11,186 nucleotides of DNA from Thermoleophilia bacterium (GCA_025934335.1 JAICYG010000082.1:1-11186), one strand, 5' to 3'. Positions 1 to 6,188 are shown, numbered from the stretch's first letter. Notes: generated from the sequence alone by a model not told the origin. Made by a program: numbers and translations.

Positions 1-180
1 CACCCCGGCCGGCAGTTCGCCGTCCGCGACGTCGTCGATCCGACGCGCGAGCGCATACACCGCGAAGAGCGCGTCGCGGCGGTCGCGCGGCAGGAGCCGC
101 ATGCCGGCGTAGAAGCTCGACTGCGAGCTGCGCACGATGCGGCGCGCCTCGCCGTATGCCTGCTCCACCTGCGCTTTCAA
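1..180 (-). CDS. hpnD: Presqualene diphosphate synthase HpnD, N-terminal part (cut by window edge)
   Basis: First 60 residues of a squalene/phytoene-synthase family enzyme. HpnD proteins condense two farnesyl diphosphates to presqualene diphosphate, the first step of the HpnCDE route to squalene for hopanoids. The fragment reads SSFYAGMRLLPRDRRDAL and then AVYALARRIDDVADG; the latter is the first Asp-rich (DDVAD) metal/diphosphate-binding motif on the conserved helix. The start is taken as TTG at 180-178, because it overlaps the hpnC stop in TTGA and has GGAG six bases upstream; a GTG lies four codons further in. The four-base overlap implies translational coupling to hpnC. The rest of the gene, with the second Asp motif, is outside the window. 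Phytoene synthase is the main alternative, but the partner hpnC makes HpnD much more likely. Confidence 0.87.
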   Translation of the reverse strand, partial: MKAQVEQAYGEARRIVRSSQSSFYAGMRLLPRDRRDALFAVYALARRIDDVADGELPAGV

Positions 181-1025
181 CGCGCGCTCCGGAGAATCGC
201 AAGCGTGGTGTGGAGGCGCGTCGCCTTGCTCGGGCGCGGCGCCCGGGAAAGCACGTCGTAGCCGGCGTCGCGCAGCGCGTCGAGCGCGGCGACGCCGCCG
301 CCGACGTAGCCCGCGACGGCAAAGCGGGCGCGACCGCGTAGCGAAGCAACGAGAGGGAGACCCGAGCGCAGCAGGCCGCGGGCACGTTCGCACTCGAGCT
401 CCAGCACCGCGCGCAGCCCTGCGTCGAGCGTCGTCGCAGTCAGGTCGTCCCGCTCGACGCCGTGAGCGCGCCGGTCCTCGCCCGGCATGTAGATGCGGCC
501 CGCGAGCGCGTCTTCACGCACGTCCTGCACGTGCTCGATCACCTGCAGCGCGGTGCAGACGTCGTCGGACAGCGCGACGCGGTCCGGCGTCTCCGCGCCG
601 AACACGGCGAGCACGAGCTGCCCGACCGGGTTCGCCGACAGCTCGCAGTAGGAGACGAGGTCGTCCCACGTCTCGTACTCGGGCTGGATCTGGTCGCGCC
701 GATTCGCCTCGAGCAGGCGCTCGAACGGCTCCCGGCGTACGCGGCAGTCGCGGATCAGCGCCTCGACCTCTCGGAAGAGCGGCGTGCGCGCGTTGCCCGC
801 GAAGGCGCGATCGAGCTCGGCCTCCGCCTCGCCGAGCGCGGCGAGTCGATCGCCCTCGGCGGCGTCGCCCAGCTCGTCGACGAGCCGTGCGAAGCCGTAG
901 ACGGCCATCAGCCGGCGCCGCGTCGCGCTGCCCAGGAGCAGGGAGGCGACGCTGAAGTTCTCGGTGCTCGCGCGCCGCCTGACCGCCTCCGCCGCGGGCA
1001 ACGCCGGGGCGGACACGCTACTCAC
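177..1025 (-). CDS. hpnC: Squalene synthase HpnC
   Basis: Trans-isoprenyl diphosphate synthase-fold protein of 282 residues, normal for HpnC. In the HpnCDE pathway HpnC converts presqualene diphosphate to hydroxysqualene, which HpnE reduces to squalene. Visible family marks are ENFSVAS (residues 22-28, the HpnC form of ENFPVAS), the first Asp motif DELGD (50-54) after the helix AVYGFARLV, YCELSANPVGQLVL (126-139), and the second Asp motif QDVRED (167-172) followed by GRIYMP. The GTG start at 1025-1023 overlaps the yjbQ stop by eight bases. A second in-frame GTG at 1016-1014 with GGTGAG four bases before it is equally plausible, so the exact start is uncertain. The gene is sandwiched in an overlapping yjbQ-hpnC-hpnD operon and is probably expressed from the promoter at 1535-1562. 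Confidence 0.92.
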   Translation of the reverse strand: MSSVSAPALPAAEAVRRRASTENFSVASLLLGSATRRRLMAVYGFARLVDELGDAAEGDRLAALGEAEAELDRAFAGNARTPLFREVEALIRDCRVRREPFERLLEANRRDQIQPEYETWDDLVSYCELSANPVGQLVLAVFGAETPDRVALSDDVCTALQVIEHVQDVREDALAGRIYMPGEDRRAHGVERDDLTATTLDAGLRAVLELECERARGLLRSGLPLVASLRGRARFAVAGYVGGGVAALDALRDAGYDVLSRAPRPSKATRLHTTLAILRSAR

Positions 1026-1473
1026 CGATGACCTGGATCAGGACCTTCCGTGGGCGGGACCGGTCGAGCTCGCAGAAGAAGATCCGCTGCCACTGGCCGA
1101 GCGTAAGGCGGCCGTCGACGATCGGGATCGTCTGCGACGACGAGAGGATCACGGAGCGGCAGTGCGAGTGGCCGTTCGGGAAGTCGGCGGTGTCCTCCTC
1201 GATCCCCTCCGTGCGGATCGTGAGGTCGTCGTGGCGGTAGTACGCACCCTCCTCGGCCGGGACGAGGCGCTCGAGCAGGTCCTCGAAGTCGCACTGGAAG
1301 CCGTTCTCGGGCTCGTTGATGAGAATCGCGCAGGTCGTGTGCGGCGAGTAGACGACCGCCATCCCGTTCCTGACCTCCGAGCGCTCCACGACATCCATCA
1401 CGTCGGACGTGACGTCGATCATCTGCGACCGCCGCTCGGTCACCAGGTCGTGGTTCTCGAAACGATGCCTCAT
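1018..1473 (-). CDS. yjbQ: YjbQ/UPF0047 family protein (secondary thiamine-phosphate synthase type)
   Basis: Single-domain protein of 151 residues, close to the usual 130-150 of UPF0047 (TIGR00149). The E. coli member shows weak thiamine-phosphate synthase activity; the true cellular role of the family is unsettled. Signatures seen: SPHTTCAILINEPENG (residues 43-58), YYRHDD (78-83), GHSHCRSVILSSSQTIPI (101-118), and LGQWQRIFFCELDRSRPRKV (125-144). The conserved histidines (H45, H81, H102, H104) probably form the metal/substrate pocket. ATG at 1473 is chosen because AGGGAGG lies five bases upstream; an in-frame ATG at 1539 falls inside the predicted -10 box and would add 22 non-conserved residues. 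It is first gene of the operon and overlaps hpnC by eight bases. Confidence 0.94.
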   Translation of the reverse strand: MRHRFENHDLVTERRSQMIDVTSDVMDVVERSEVRNGMAVVYSPHTTCAILINEPENGFQCDFEDLLERLVPAEEGAYYRHDDLTIRTEGIEEDTADFPNGHSHCRSVILSSSQTIPIVDGRLTLGQWQRIFFCELDRSRPRKVLIQVIGE

Positions 1474-1534
1474 CAGGCCTCCCTCTTGTCCACGCCGATG
1501 CACGCTCCCCCAACGAATTTCGAATCCCGCGTTG

Positions 1535-1562
1535 ACCATAGATGAAACGCGTCGCGGTCCAA
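1535..1562 (-). promoter_or_regulatory. Sigma70-type promoter of the yjbQ-hpnC-hpnD operon
   Basis: On the minus strand a -35 box TTGGAC (1562-1557) and a -10 box TATGGT (1540-1535) are separated by 16 bases. Transcription would begin near 1528, giving a leader of about 55 bases to the SD and ATG at 1473. The -35 box begins six bases after the stop codon of the preceding MFS gene. Box quality and spacing fit a housekeeping promoter; it is predicted from sequence alone. Confidence 0.6.
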
Positions 1563-1567
1563 TGGGC

Positions 1568-2800
1568 CTAGACCCGTCCTTCGCGCTCGAGCGGCCTGCG
1601 CGCGAGCAGCAAAATCAGGCCGTTCGCGAGCAGGAGCGGGAGCGAGACGAGGAACGCGAGCTGCAGCCCCCGGCCGCCGCCGCTGCCGCCGAGGGCGTCG
1701 GCGACGACGCCGAAGCCCAGCGGGGCAACCGCCTCGAAGACGATCTGCGTGGTCGTCCGCACCGATTCGGCGCGCCCCCACAGGTCGGGCGCGACGACGT
1801 CCAGGCGGATCGCGTCGAGCATGGGCGAGGCGGCCGTCAGCGTCGCTGCGCCACCGACGTAGAGGGGCAGCGCGAGCGCGAGCGGCCGAACGAAGAGCGC
1901 GAGTGCGAAGAGGACGGCAGCCGCGGCGAACTCGGCGGCTGCGACGACGAGACGGGCCCCGCTGCGCCCGCTCTCCGTCAGCCGGTCGCCGATGCGCCCG
2001 CCCAGGAAGAGTCCGACGGCGCCGCCTGCGCCGAGCAGGAGCAGCAGCAGGTCGGCGACGCTCTGGCTGACGCCGTAGTGCTTCGCCGTGAACGTCACCG
2101 CGAACGTGCGGACGCCGGCGAAGAAGAAGTAGCCGACGCAGCTCGCGACGATCACGATCACGACCGTCTTCGTCGCCAGCACGATCCTGAACGCCTCCGC
2201 GAGCGACTCGCCGCGGCCTCCTTCGCGCCGCTTCGGCTCCCGCACGCGGTGACCGAAGACCGCGAGCGCGGCGCCGGCGGCGGCGACGATCCAGAACACG
2301 CCGCGCCACGAGAGGAACGCCCCGGCGAGCGCGGCGATGACCACGCCTGCGCCCGTGCCGACGAGCTCGCCCGCGTCGACGAGGCTGAGCGCGCGATTCC
2401 GCTCGGCCGGCGGGTACAGGTCGCCCACCATCGACGCCGCGGCCGGCCGCGCCACGGCGACGAGCGCGCCCAGCATCATGCGTGCCGCGACGAACAGCCA
2501 CAGCGTCGTCGCTGCACCGCCGAGCGTCATCGCCGCCGACCACAAGGCGAGCCCGAACGTGAGCAGACGTACCCGGCTGACGCGGTCGACGAGCGCCCCG
2601 GCCGGGACGGTCGCGATCGCGCCGACGACGGCGAACGCACTCGCGACGACGCCGAGGCCTACGTTGCCGAGGTCGAACTGATCCTTGAGCTGCGGCCCGA
2701 CGGCGCCCACGACGGACCGGTCGCCGTAGTCGACGGCGAGCGCGGCGGCCACGAGCAGCAGCGTCGTCTGCCGCTGCGTCAGGCGAGGAAGTCGCGGCAC
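1568..2800 (-). CDS. MFS transporter, 12 transmembrane helices
   Basis: Major facilitator superfamily protein of 410 residues in the cytoplasmic membrane, with alternating hydrophobic stretches consistent with 12 helices. Helix 1 is preceded by only about 12 residues and carries DYGDRSVVGAVGPQL (24-38). The motif-A loop between helices 2 and 3 reads GALVDRVSRVRLL (68-80), and a second copy in the C-terminal half reads GGRIGDRLTESGR. The D..DR pattern after helix 1 and the GDLYPPAERNRAL segment recall Spinster-like/sugar-phosphate-type MFS carriers, but substrate and direction cannot be read from sequence. The GTG start at 2800 is the longest available; no good SD precedes it. The 131-bp gap upstream holds a possible -10 (TAGTTT, 2842-2837) without a clear -35. 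No link to the hopanoid operon is evident beyond same-strand proximity. Confidence 0.9.
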   Translation of the reverse strand: MPRLPRLTQRQTTLLLVAAALAVDYGDRSVVGAVGPQLKDQFDLGNVGLGVVASAFAVVGAIATVPAGALVDRVSRVRLLTFGLALWSAAMTLGGAATTLWLFVAARMMLGALVAVARPAAASMVGDLYPPAERNRALSLVDAGELVGTGAGVVIAALAGAFLSWRGVFWIVAAAGAALAVFGHRVREPKRREGGRGESLAEAFRIVLATKTVVIVIVASCVGYFFFAGVRTFAVTFTAKHYGVSQSVADLLLLLLGAGGAVGLFLGGRIGDRLTESGRSGARLVVAAAEFAAAAVLFALALFVRPLALALPLYVGGAATLTAASPMLDAIRLDVVAPDLWGRAESVRTTTQIVFEAVAPLGFGVVADALGGSGGGRGLQLAFLVSLPLLLANGLILLLARRPLEREGRV

Positions 2801-2931
2801 GGTCCACGGCTGCGGTGTCCCGCGCGAAACGGCTGGAAACTACGGTTGCGGGCGTCCTGACGACCTCGCCGCCGAGGCCGTGCGTCGCGACCGCGTCCGT
2901 CAGGTCGCTGCGGTGCCGCCGCGGCCGTGCC

Positions 2932-3321
2932 TCATGCATGCCTCCCGAGCAGCCTCGGCACGAGCGGCCGGCGCGGGCGGCGTGGCCGCAGTTGCGCGGC
3001 GCGCAGCTCGAGCAGCGGCAGCACGTGGGCGCTGCGCCTGAACGGGTCGGCGAGGGCCGCGCCGCCTGCGAGCGGAAGTGCGGCGACGATCTCGCCGCAG
3101 ACGAGCGCCACCACGAGGCGCCCCTCGGGCACCGGCCGCTCGGCGAGTGCCGCGAGCCGCTCGAGGGCCGGGTCGTCGAGGGGCTTGCAGAGCCGCAGCT
3201 CGACCCCGTCGAGATCCTCGGGACGCCGCCTGGCAGGCGCCGCCGGCGCGCGGTACGCGGCCCGGCGGAGCGTCTCGATCCGGTCGTTCACGATCATCGT
3301 TCTCAACTGCACGTCGAACAT
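2932..3321 (-). CDS. Conserved hypothetical protein with Arg-rich tail
   Basis: Small soluble protein of 129 residues, function unknown. An N-terminal basic helix (VNDRIETLRRAAYRAP, 11-26) leads into a compact core: ELRLCKPLDDPALERLAALA (41-60), GRLVVALVCGEIVAALPLAG (67-86), and ADPFRRSAHVLPLLELRAAQ (91-110). It ends in an Arg/Pro-rich tail. The order 'LRLxKPxDxxAL..LA.L' then 'VAxVxGxxVAALxLxxG...ADPF' resembles small uncharacterised proteins I recall from actinobacteria, and looks like the first half of a GNAT-like fold without an acetyl-CoA site; this is resemblance only. ATG at 3321 is preceded by GAGGAGG at ideal spacing, so the start is secure. It is divergent from the CGNR gene and shares its control region. 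Confidence 0.82.
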   Translation of the reverse strand: MFDVQLRTMIVNDRIETLRRAAYRAPAAPARRRPEDLDGVELRLCKPLDDPALERLAALAERPVPEGRLVVALVCGEIVAALPLAGGAALADPFRRSAHVLPLLELRAAQLRPRRPRRPLVPRLLGRHA

Positions 3322-3407
3322 CTCGCCTCCTCGTCGTTCTCCTCGCGTAACCGATGATAAGATCTTACTGGTTACCTAACCTGCTACGCAAGGTGAGTGG
3401 TTACAAA
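3322..3407. promoter_or_regulatory. Divergent control region with GGTTAC half-sites and TAAGATCTTA palindrome
   Basis: This 86-bp stretch is clearly more AT-rich than its surroundings. It holds GTAACC at 3347-3352, the perfect palindrome TAAGATCTTA at 3358-3367, the direct repeat TGGTTAC at 3369-3375 and 3398-3404, and the imperfect dyad GGTTA-CC-TAACC at 3370-3381. For the minus-strand gene a -35 TTGCGT (3391-3386), 18-bp spacer and -10 TAAGAT (3367-3362) fit a promoter. The same palindrome offers TAAGAT (3358-3363) to the plus strand, though with no good -35, so the -10 could serve both directions. The half-sites overlap these boxes and would suit an operator, perhaps for the adjacent CGNR regulator (inference). 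Confidence 0.5.
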
Positions 3408-3947
3408 ATGCACGGCGGCCCGGATCCCGGCCTGATCAGTGACTTCGTCAACACGCGCGACCTCGCTCGTGGGACGGACGTGCTCGCTGGGCCGACACAG
3501 CTGCACGACTGGCTCGCGGCGCGCGGCCTGCTTGCGCCCGGCGCGCGCGTCACGAGCGTCGACGTCGCAGAAGCCTGTCGCGTCCGCGAGGCGCTTCGCG
3601 ACGTGCTCGCGGCGAAGAGCGGGCTCGACGCGAACGCGGAGGCGGCCGCGGCCGAGATCGATGCTGCGGCTCGCCGCGCCGGCATCGAGGTCAGGTTCGA
3701 CCCGACCTGCCCCCGCGTCGAACCGACGGCGCGGGGCGTTCGCGGCGCGGTCGGGAGGATCCTGGTCGAGGTCTACGACGTGATGGTCGACGGCAGCTGG
3801 GATCGCATGAAGGCGTGCCGCGCCGACGACTGCCGCTGGGCGTTCCTCGACACCTCGAAGAACCGTTCCCGCTGCTGGTGCTCCATGGAGAGCTGCGGGA
3901 ATCGTGCGAAGGTACAGGCGTACCGGCAGCGCCACGTGCACCGATGA
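3408..3947 (+). CDS. CGNR zinc-finger protein with ABATE (DUF1470) domain, probable regulator
   Basis: Protein of 179 residues with the two-part layout of the ABATE/CGNR family: an N-terminal alpha-helical ABATE domain beginning PGLISDFVNT and a C-terminal CGNR zinc finger. Likely zinc ligands are C137, C142, C158 and C163, in CRADDC and CWCSMESCGNR, followed by the basic helix AKVQAYRQR typical of DNA contact; C156 is an extra cysteine where many relatives have arginine. Family members are thought to be stress-linked transcription factors. ATG at 3408 is preferred: AAGGTGAG lies ten bases upstream, and longer frames start inside the palindromic control region; GTG at 3393 is an alternative. 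The stop overlaps the next start in ATGA, so the protein is coupled to the DUF1028 gene. Confidence 0.93.
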   Translation: MHGGPDPGLISDFVNTRDLARGTDVLAGPTQLHDWLAARGLLAPGARVTSVDVAEACRVREALRDVLAAKSGLDANAEAAAAEIDAAARRAGIEVRFDPTCPRVEPTARGVRGAVGRILVEVYDVMVDGSWDRMKACRADDCRWAFLDTSKNRSRCWCSMESCGNRAKVQAYRQRHVHR

Positions 3948-4843
3948 GCACTCACCGCGGCACCTTCTCGATCGTCGCAGCCGACCCCGCTGCCGGAGAG
4001 GTCGGCTGCGCCGTCCAGTCGAAGTACTTCTCCGTGGGCTCGGTCGTTCCGTGGGCGCGCGCAGGCGTCGGCGCCGCCGCGACGCAGGCCGCGGGCGTGG
4101 CCGTCTACGGTCGCCGGGCACTCGATGAGCTCGAGCGCGGCGCGGAGCCGGACGAGGCGCTCGAGCTGGTGCTCGCGGACGACGCGGGCCGTGAGACGCG
4201 CCAGCTCGGCGTCGTCACCGCCGACGGGCGCGCCGCCGCCTTCACGGGCGGCGAGTGCCTCGACTGGGCCGGGCACCGGGCCGGCGTGGGCTTCGCCGTG
4301 CAGGGCAACATCCTCGCCGGCGAGCGGGTCGTCACCGGGATGGTGCGCGCGTTCGAGGAGACCGCGGGAATGCCGCTCGTGGAGCGTCTCGTGGCCGCGC
4401 TCGAGGCGGGGCAGGCGGCGGGCGGTGACCGGCGCGGCCAGCAATCGGCAGCGGTCGTCGTCGAGCGGGCGGGTGCCGGCGCGGGGTCGCGCGAGCGCAT
4501 CGACCGCATCTGCGACCTGAGGGTCGAGGATCATCCGGAGCCGGTCGCCGAGCTCCGCCGGCTCGTCGGCGTCTGGACGCGCTGGGACGCGCAGCGGCGC
4601 GGCCATGCCGCCTACGAGCGCCGCGAGTACGCGGCGGCGGCCGCCGAGCTCGAGGCGGTGCTCGCGGGCGGAGAGGACGGGGAGCTGCTCTACAACCTTG
4701 CGTGCTACGAGTCGCTCGCAGGACGCGACGAAGCCGCGCTCGGGCATCTCCGCCGCGCGCTCGAGCTCCAGCCGGCGCTGCACGAGCCGGCGGCGAGCGA
4801 CCCGGATCTCGACCCGATCCGCGGCTCGCTCGGCCTGGACTAG
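3944..4843 (+). CDS. DUF1028 family protein (Ntn-hydrolase-like) with C-terminal TPR-like region
   Basis: Protein of 299 residues. Residues 7-225 are a DUF1028 domain, predicted to have the Ntn-hydrolase fold: TFSIVAADP at 7-15, the core GCAVQSKYFSVGSVVPWARA (21-40) with GVGAAATQA next, and GVGFAVQGNILAG (114-126). The enzyme activity of the family is not established; T7 sits where relatives often have a Thr right after Met. Residues 215-295 form a TPR-like tail with AAYERREYAAAAAELEAVL, YNLACYESLAGRDEAALGHL and the end-of-group signature DPDLDPIR. The ATG at 3944 overlaps the CGNR stop by four bases, so it depends on translational coupling. No signal peptide is seen, so it is likely cytosolic. 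Co-transcription with a zinc-finger regulator suggests a regulated hydrolase or binding function (inference). Confidence 0.92.
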   Translation: MSTHRGTFSIVAADPAAGEVGCAVQSKYFSVGSVVPWARAGVGAAATQAAGVAVYGRRALDELERGAEPDEALELVLADDAGRETRQLGVVTADGRAAAFTGGECLDWAGHRAGVGFAVQGNILAGERVVTGMVRAFEETAGMPLVERLVAALEAGQAAGGDRRGQQSAAVVVERAGAGAGSRERIDRICDLRVEDHPEPVAELRRLVGVWTRWDAQRRGHAAYERREYAAAAAELEAVLAGGEDGELLYNLACYESLAGRDEAALGHLRRALELQPALHEPAASDPDLDPIRGSLGLD

Positions 4844-4930
4844 TCCCTTCCGGACATCTGGCGCAGGTCGGGAGCGATCGTCACGCTCTCGGCACGGACC
4901 GGTCACAGACATGCAGGAGCTCTCTCCGTA

Positions 4931-4946
4931 CCGTCGTCGGCGACGG
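4931..4946 (+). other. Short hairpin just before the SD of the secreted-protein gene
   Basis: CCGTCG (4931-4936) and CGACGG (4941-4946) form a six-bp stem with a TCGG loop, ending five bases before the AAAGGAGAG ribosome binding site at 4952-4960. It could modestly affect translation of the gene at 4965, but short GC stems arise easily by chance here. The remaining 4844-4930 stretch shows no clear promoter or terminator. Confidence 0.25.
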
Positions 4947-4964
4947 CAACGAAAGGAGAGAACC

Positions 4965-5399
4965 ATGCGGAAGCTCTTCCTGTTGCTCGCCGTCGTCGCT
5001 GCGCTCGGCGTGACCGGGGCGGCCTCGGCGGCGGGTGGCGGTGGCATCGGGTACGTGGCCTGCGGGCCCGGCTGTGACCCGGGCGGCGGCTGGAGCGGCT
5101 GCAAGACGATCGAGACCTCGCACTCGTCGAGCCTCTGGTACGTCTACAGCGTCCGGCACGCGTTCCGGGTCTCGTACTGCAAGTCCGGCGGCGTCATCAC
5201 GTCGATCTGGGGCCAGACGAACTACTGCGACGTGAGCGGCATCGCCAACTGCTCGCCGACGGTGTGGTTCCAGACGGGCGGCGGCCGGGGCTCGACCTGG
5301 GCAACGTTCGAGGCGCACGCGCAATGGACGATCGCGCCGGCGCACATCTACAACTCGACCGACGTCCTCAGCCTCACGATCCCGACGATCGACGGGTGA
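4965..5399 (+). CDS. Secreted six-cysteine protein of unknown function
   Basis: Precursor of 144 residues with a Sec signal peptide: MRK, a hydrophobic core LFLLLAVVAALGVTG, and a likely signal peptidase I site after ASA (residues 20-22). The mature protein starts with a Gly-rich stretch and has six cysteines (C33, C37, C46, C72, C88, C96), enough for three disulfides, plus many aromatic residues (SLWYVYSVRHAFRVSYC, 56-72; ITSIWGQTNYC, 78-88) and beta-type alternation up to the end. I recognise no named domain. The W-Y...V.YC..G..ITS.W pattern recalls small secreted proteins often duplicated in Gaiella-like genomes (recollection, not a search). ATG at 4965 is well supported by AAAGGAGAG four bases upstream. 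The stop shares one base with the next start (TGATG), coupling it to the 32-residue membrane peptide. Confidence 0.85.
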   Translation: MRKLFLLLAVVAALGVTGAASAAGGGGIGYVACGPGCDPGGGWSGCKTIETSHSSSLWYVYSVRHAFRVSYCKSGGVITSIWGQTNYCDVSGIANCSPTVWFQTGGGRGSTWATFEAHAQWTIAPAHIYNSTDVLSLTIPTIDG

Positions 5400-5497
5400 T
5401 GTCCGACCGGTGGTGCAAGTGGCTGCTGCTGGGTCTCGTGGCGTGGCTCGCGCTCACGCTCGTCGTGACGGCAGTGGTGGCGCTGACACTCCATTGA
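5399..5497 (+). CDS. 32-residue single-helix membrane peptide
   Basis: Tiny open frame starting at the ATG that shares its A with the TGA of the secreted-protein gene (TGATG), a classic termination-reinitiation arrangement. After the polar head MSDRWCKW the rest of the peptide is one hydrophobic helix (LLLGLVAWLALTLVVTAVVA, 9-28, then LTLH). The head carries one Cys and two Trp at the predicted membrane boundary. Positive charge before the helix predicts N-in, C-out. It has no SD of its own, as expected for coupling. Function is unknown; it could anchor or assist export of its secreted neighbour (inference). The alternative is that it is a chance frame, but the overlap and clean hydrophobicity argue for a real gene. 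Confidence 0.6.
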   Translation: MSDRWCKWLLLGLVAWLALTLVVTAVVALTLH

Positions 5498-5510
5498 TCG
5501 CAGGGTGGCG

Positions 5511-5534
5511 GGCCGTGCAGCTTCGCCCACGGCC
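5511..5534 (+). terminator. Possible terminator hairpin after the 32-residue peptide gene
   Basis: GGCCGTG (5511-5517) pairs with CACGGCC (5528-5534) across a ten-base loop, beginning 13 bases after the stop at 5497. A second small stem, CCCGC/GCGGG around 5563-5577, follows. There is no U-tract, so rho-independent termination is uncertain. The rest of the 5498-5635 gap contains only the -10-like box at 5624. Confidence 0.35.
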
Positions 5535-5623
5535 GCGCCCACCGACCACCCGTTTCACCCCGCCTACAGCGGGAATCCTTCCTGCACGGCCGTCCCGGCC
5601 GAACCGTCCGTCCCTCCATCTCG

Positions 5624-5635
5624 TAGAATCCCGCA
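5624..5635 (+). promoter_or_regulatory. -10 element (TAGAAT) placing transcription start at the ATG
   Basis: TAGAAT (5624-5629) lies exactly six bases before the ATG at 5636. Transcription normally begins about seven bases after a -10 box, that is at the start codon, so the mRNA is probably leaderless. No SD sequence precedes the ATG. No convincing -35 is seen near 5600. Confidence 0.55.
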
Positions 5636-5884
5636 ATGTCCGCCGAGGCGTGGGAATTCCTCTTCATGATGCTGGCGCTGAAGATCCCGATCATCTACCT
5701 CGGGTTCGTCGTCTGGTACGCGATCAAGGCGGAGCCAGAGGCAGACGCCGACGACCAGGACTACTCGATCTGGCGCCCGTGGCGGCACAGGCCGGCGGGG
5801 CCGCGCCCGCGCCGCGGCGGGCCGCACGGCTCGCGGGACTCCGCACGGGTCCGTCATGTGCGGCGCGATAGAGTCGTGCCGTGA
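5636..5884 (+). CDS. Small membrane protein with Arg/Pro-rich cytoplasmic tail
   Basis: Protein of 82 residues with one strong transmembrane helix (FLFMMLALKIPIIYLGFVVW, 8-27), then AIKAEPEADADDQDYSIW and a highly basic Arg/Pro/Gly tail (WRHRPAGPRPRRGGPHGSRD). The pattern 'LKxPxxYLxxVVWxAxKAEPE...PRRGPHGS' resembles small proteins I recall in Thermoleophilia; function unknown. The start ATG is supported by the leaderless -10 geometry. Its TGA overlaps the next gene's GTG in GTGA, so the two small membrane proteins may be coupled as well as separately transcribed. Confidence 0.75.
   Translation: MSAEAWEFLFMMLALKIPIIYLGFVVWYAIKAEPEADADDQDYSIWRPWRHRPAGPRPRRGGPHGSRDSARVRHVRRDRVVP
5869..5880 (+). 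promoter_or_regulatory. -10-like element (TAGAGT) six bases before a GTG start
   Basis: TAGAGT (5869-5874) matches TANNNT and is followed by six bases and the GTG at 5881, the same geometry as at 5624. No SD is present. It lies inside the end of the previous coding region, and the GTGA overlap offers an alternative way of starting translation. Confidence 0.45.
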
Positions 5885-6144
5885 CCTCGACGACGAGAGA
5901 GCCGCTCCGGGCGACCGAGGCGATCGCCGGGCTGCTCGCCGCCGCCTCGATCTTCCTCGGCCTGACCGAGCTCGCCTACCGCCCCTTCCGCCTCGCGCCG
6001 GTGGCAGTGATCCTGCTGCTCGTCGCGGCCGTGATGGGCTCCGAGCGGGAGCAGCGCCTCGTGCGCATCGGCTTCGCGGTCGTGGGCATCTGCTTCGTGA
6101 CGGGCGCCGCGCTGCAGATCATCACGCACCACCCCCTGTATTAG
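5881..6144 (+). CDS. Small membrane protein with two or three helices
   Basis: Protein of 87 residues of unknown function, using a GTG start. Predicted helices: residues 11-31 (ATEAIAGLLAAASIFLGLTE), 37-53 (around RLAPVAVILLLVAAVMG) and 62-81 (RIGFAVVGICFVTGAALQII), with a charged loop SEREQRLVR between the last two and the short tail THHPLY. There are no catalytic motifs. It sits 44 bp upstream of the 2-oxoglutarate dehydrogenase gene and overlaps the preceding small membrane protein by four bases. The GTG lacks an SD but has TAGAGT six bases upstream. Proximity alone does not link it to the dehydrogenase. Confidence 0.75.
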   Translation: MTSTTREPLRATEAIAGLLAAASIFLGLTELAYRPFRLAPVAVILLLVAAVMGSEREQRLVRIGFAVVGICFVTGAALQIITHHPLY

Positions 6145-6173
6145 GGAACCACGGAGGACAACCGGGTCACCCC

Positions 6174-6188
6174 TGGTACAACACAGGC
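6174..6188 (+). promoter_or_regulatory. Extended -10 (TGGTACAAC) for leaderless sucA
   Basis: TACAAC (6177-6182) carries an upstream TG (TGG-TACAAC), an extended -10, and stands exactly six bases before the GTG at 6189. The only SD-like run, GGAGGA near 6154-6159, is about 30 bases away and too far to act. A leaderless transcript is the simplest reading. Confidence 0.5.

Noticed and set aside
137..955. Long plus-strand open frame, very Arg/Ala-rich, opposite hpnC
   Set aside because: It is the antisense shadow of hpnC in GC-rich DNA; low-complexity composition and no family motif, while the minus frame has full HpnC motifs.
1474..1539. N-terminal extension of yjbQ from ATG 1539
   Set aside because: That ATG is inside the predicted -10 box, lacks an SD, and the extra 22 residues do not match the family; ATG 1473 has an excellent SD.
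1409..2939. Long open frames on both strands (483 and 488 residues) across the MFS region, one with a GGGAGG just before its ATG at 2939
   Set aside because: Both are shadows of the MFS gene with Arg/Glu- or Arg/Ala-rich composition; the GGGAGG is one base from the ATG, too close to act as SD, and belongs to the end of the 129-residue gene.
3354..3407. Longer start of the CGNR gene at ATG 3354
   Set aside because: It would place coding sequence through the palindromic control region, has no SD, and adds 18 residues not expected in the family.
3773..5104. 443-residue minus-strand frame opposite DUF1028
   Set aside because: Antisense shadow; no recognisable domain and biased composition.
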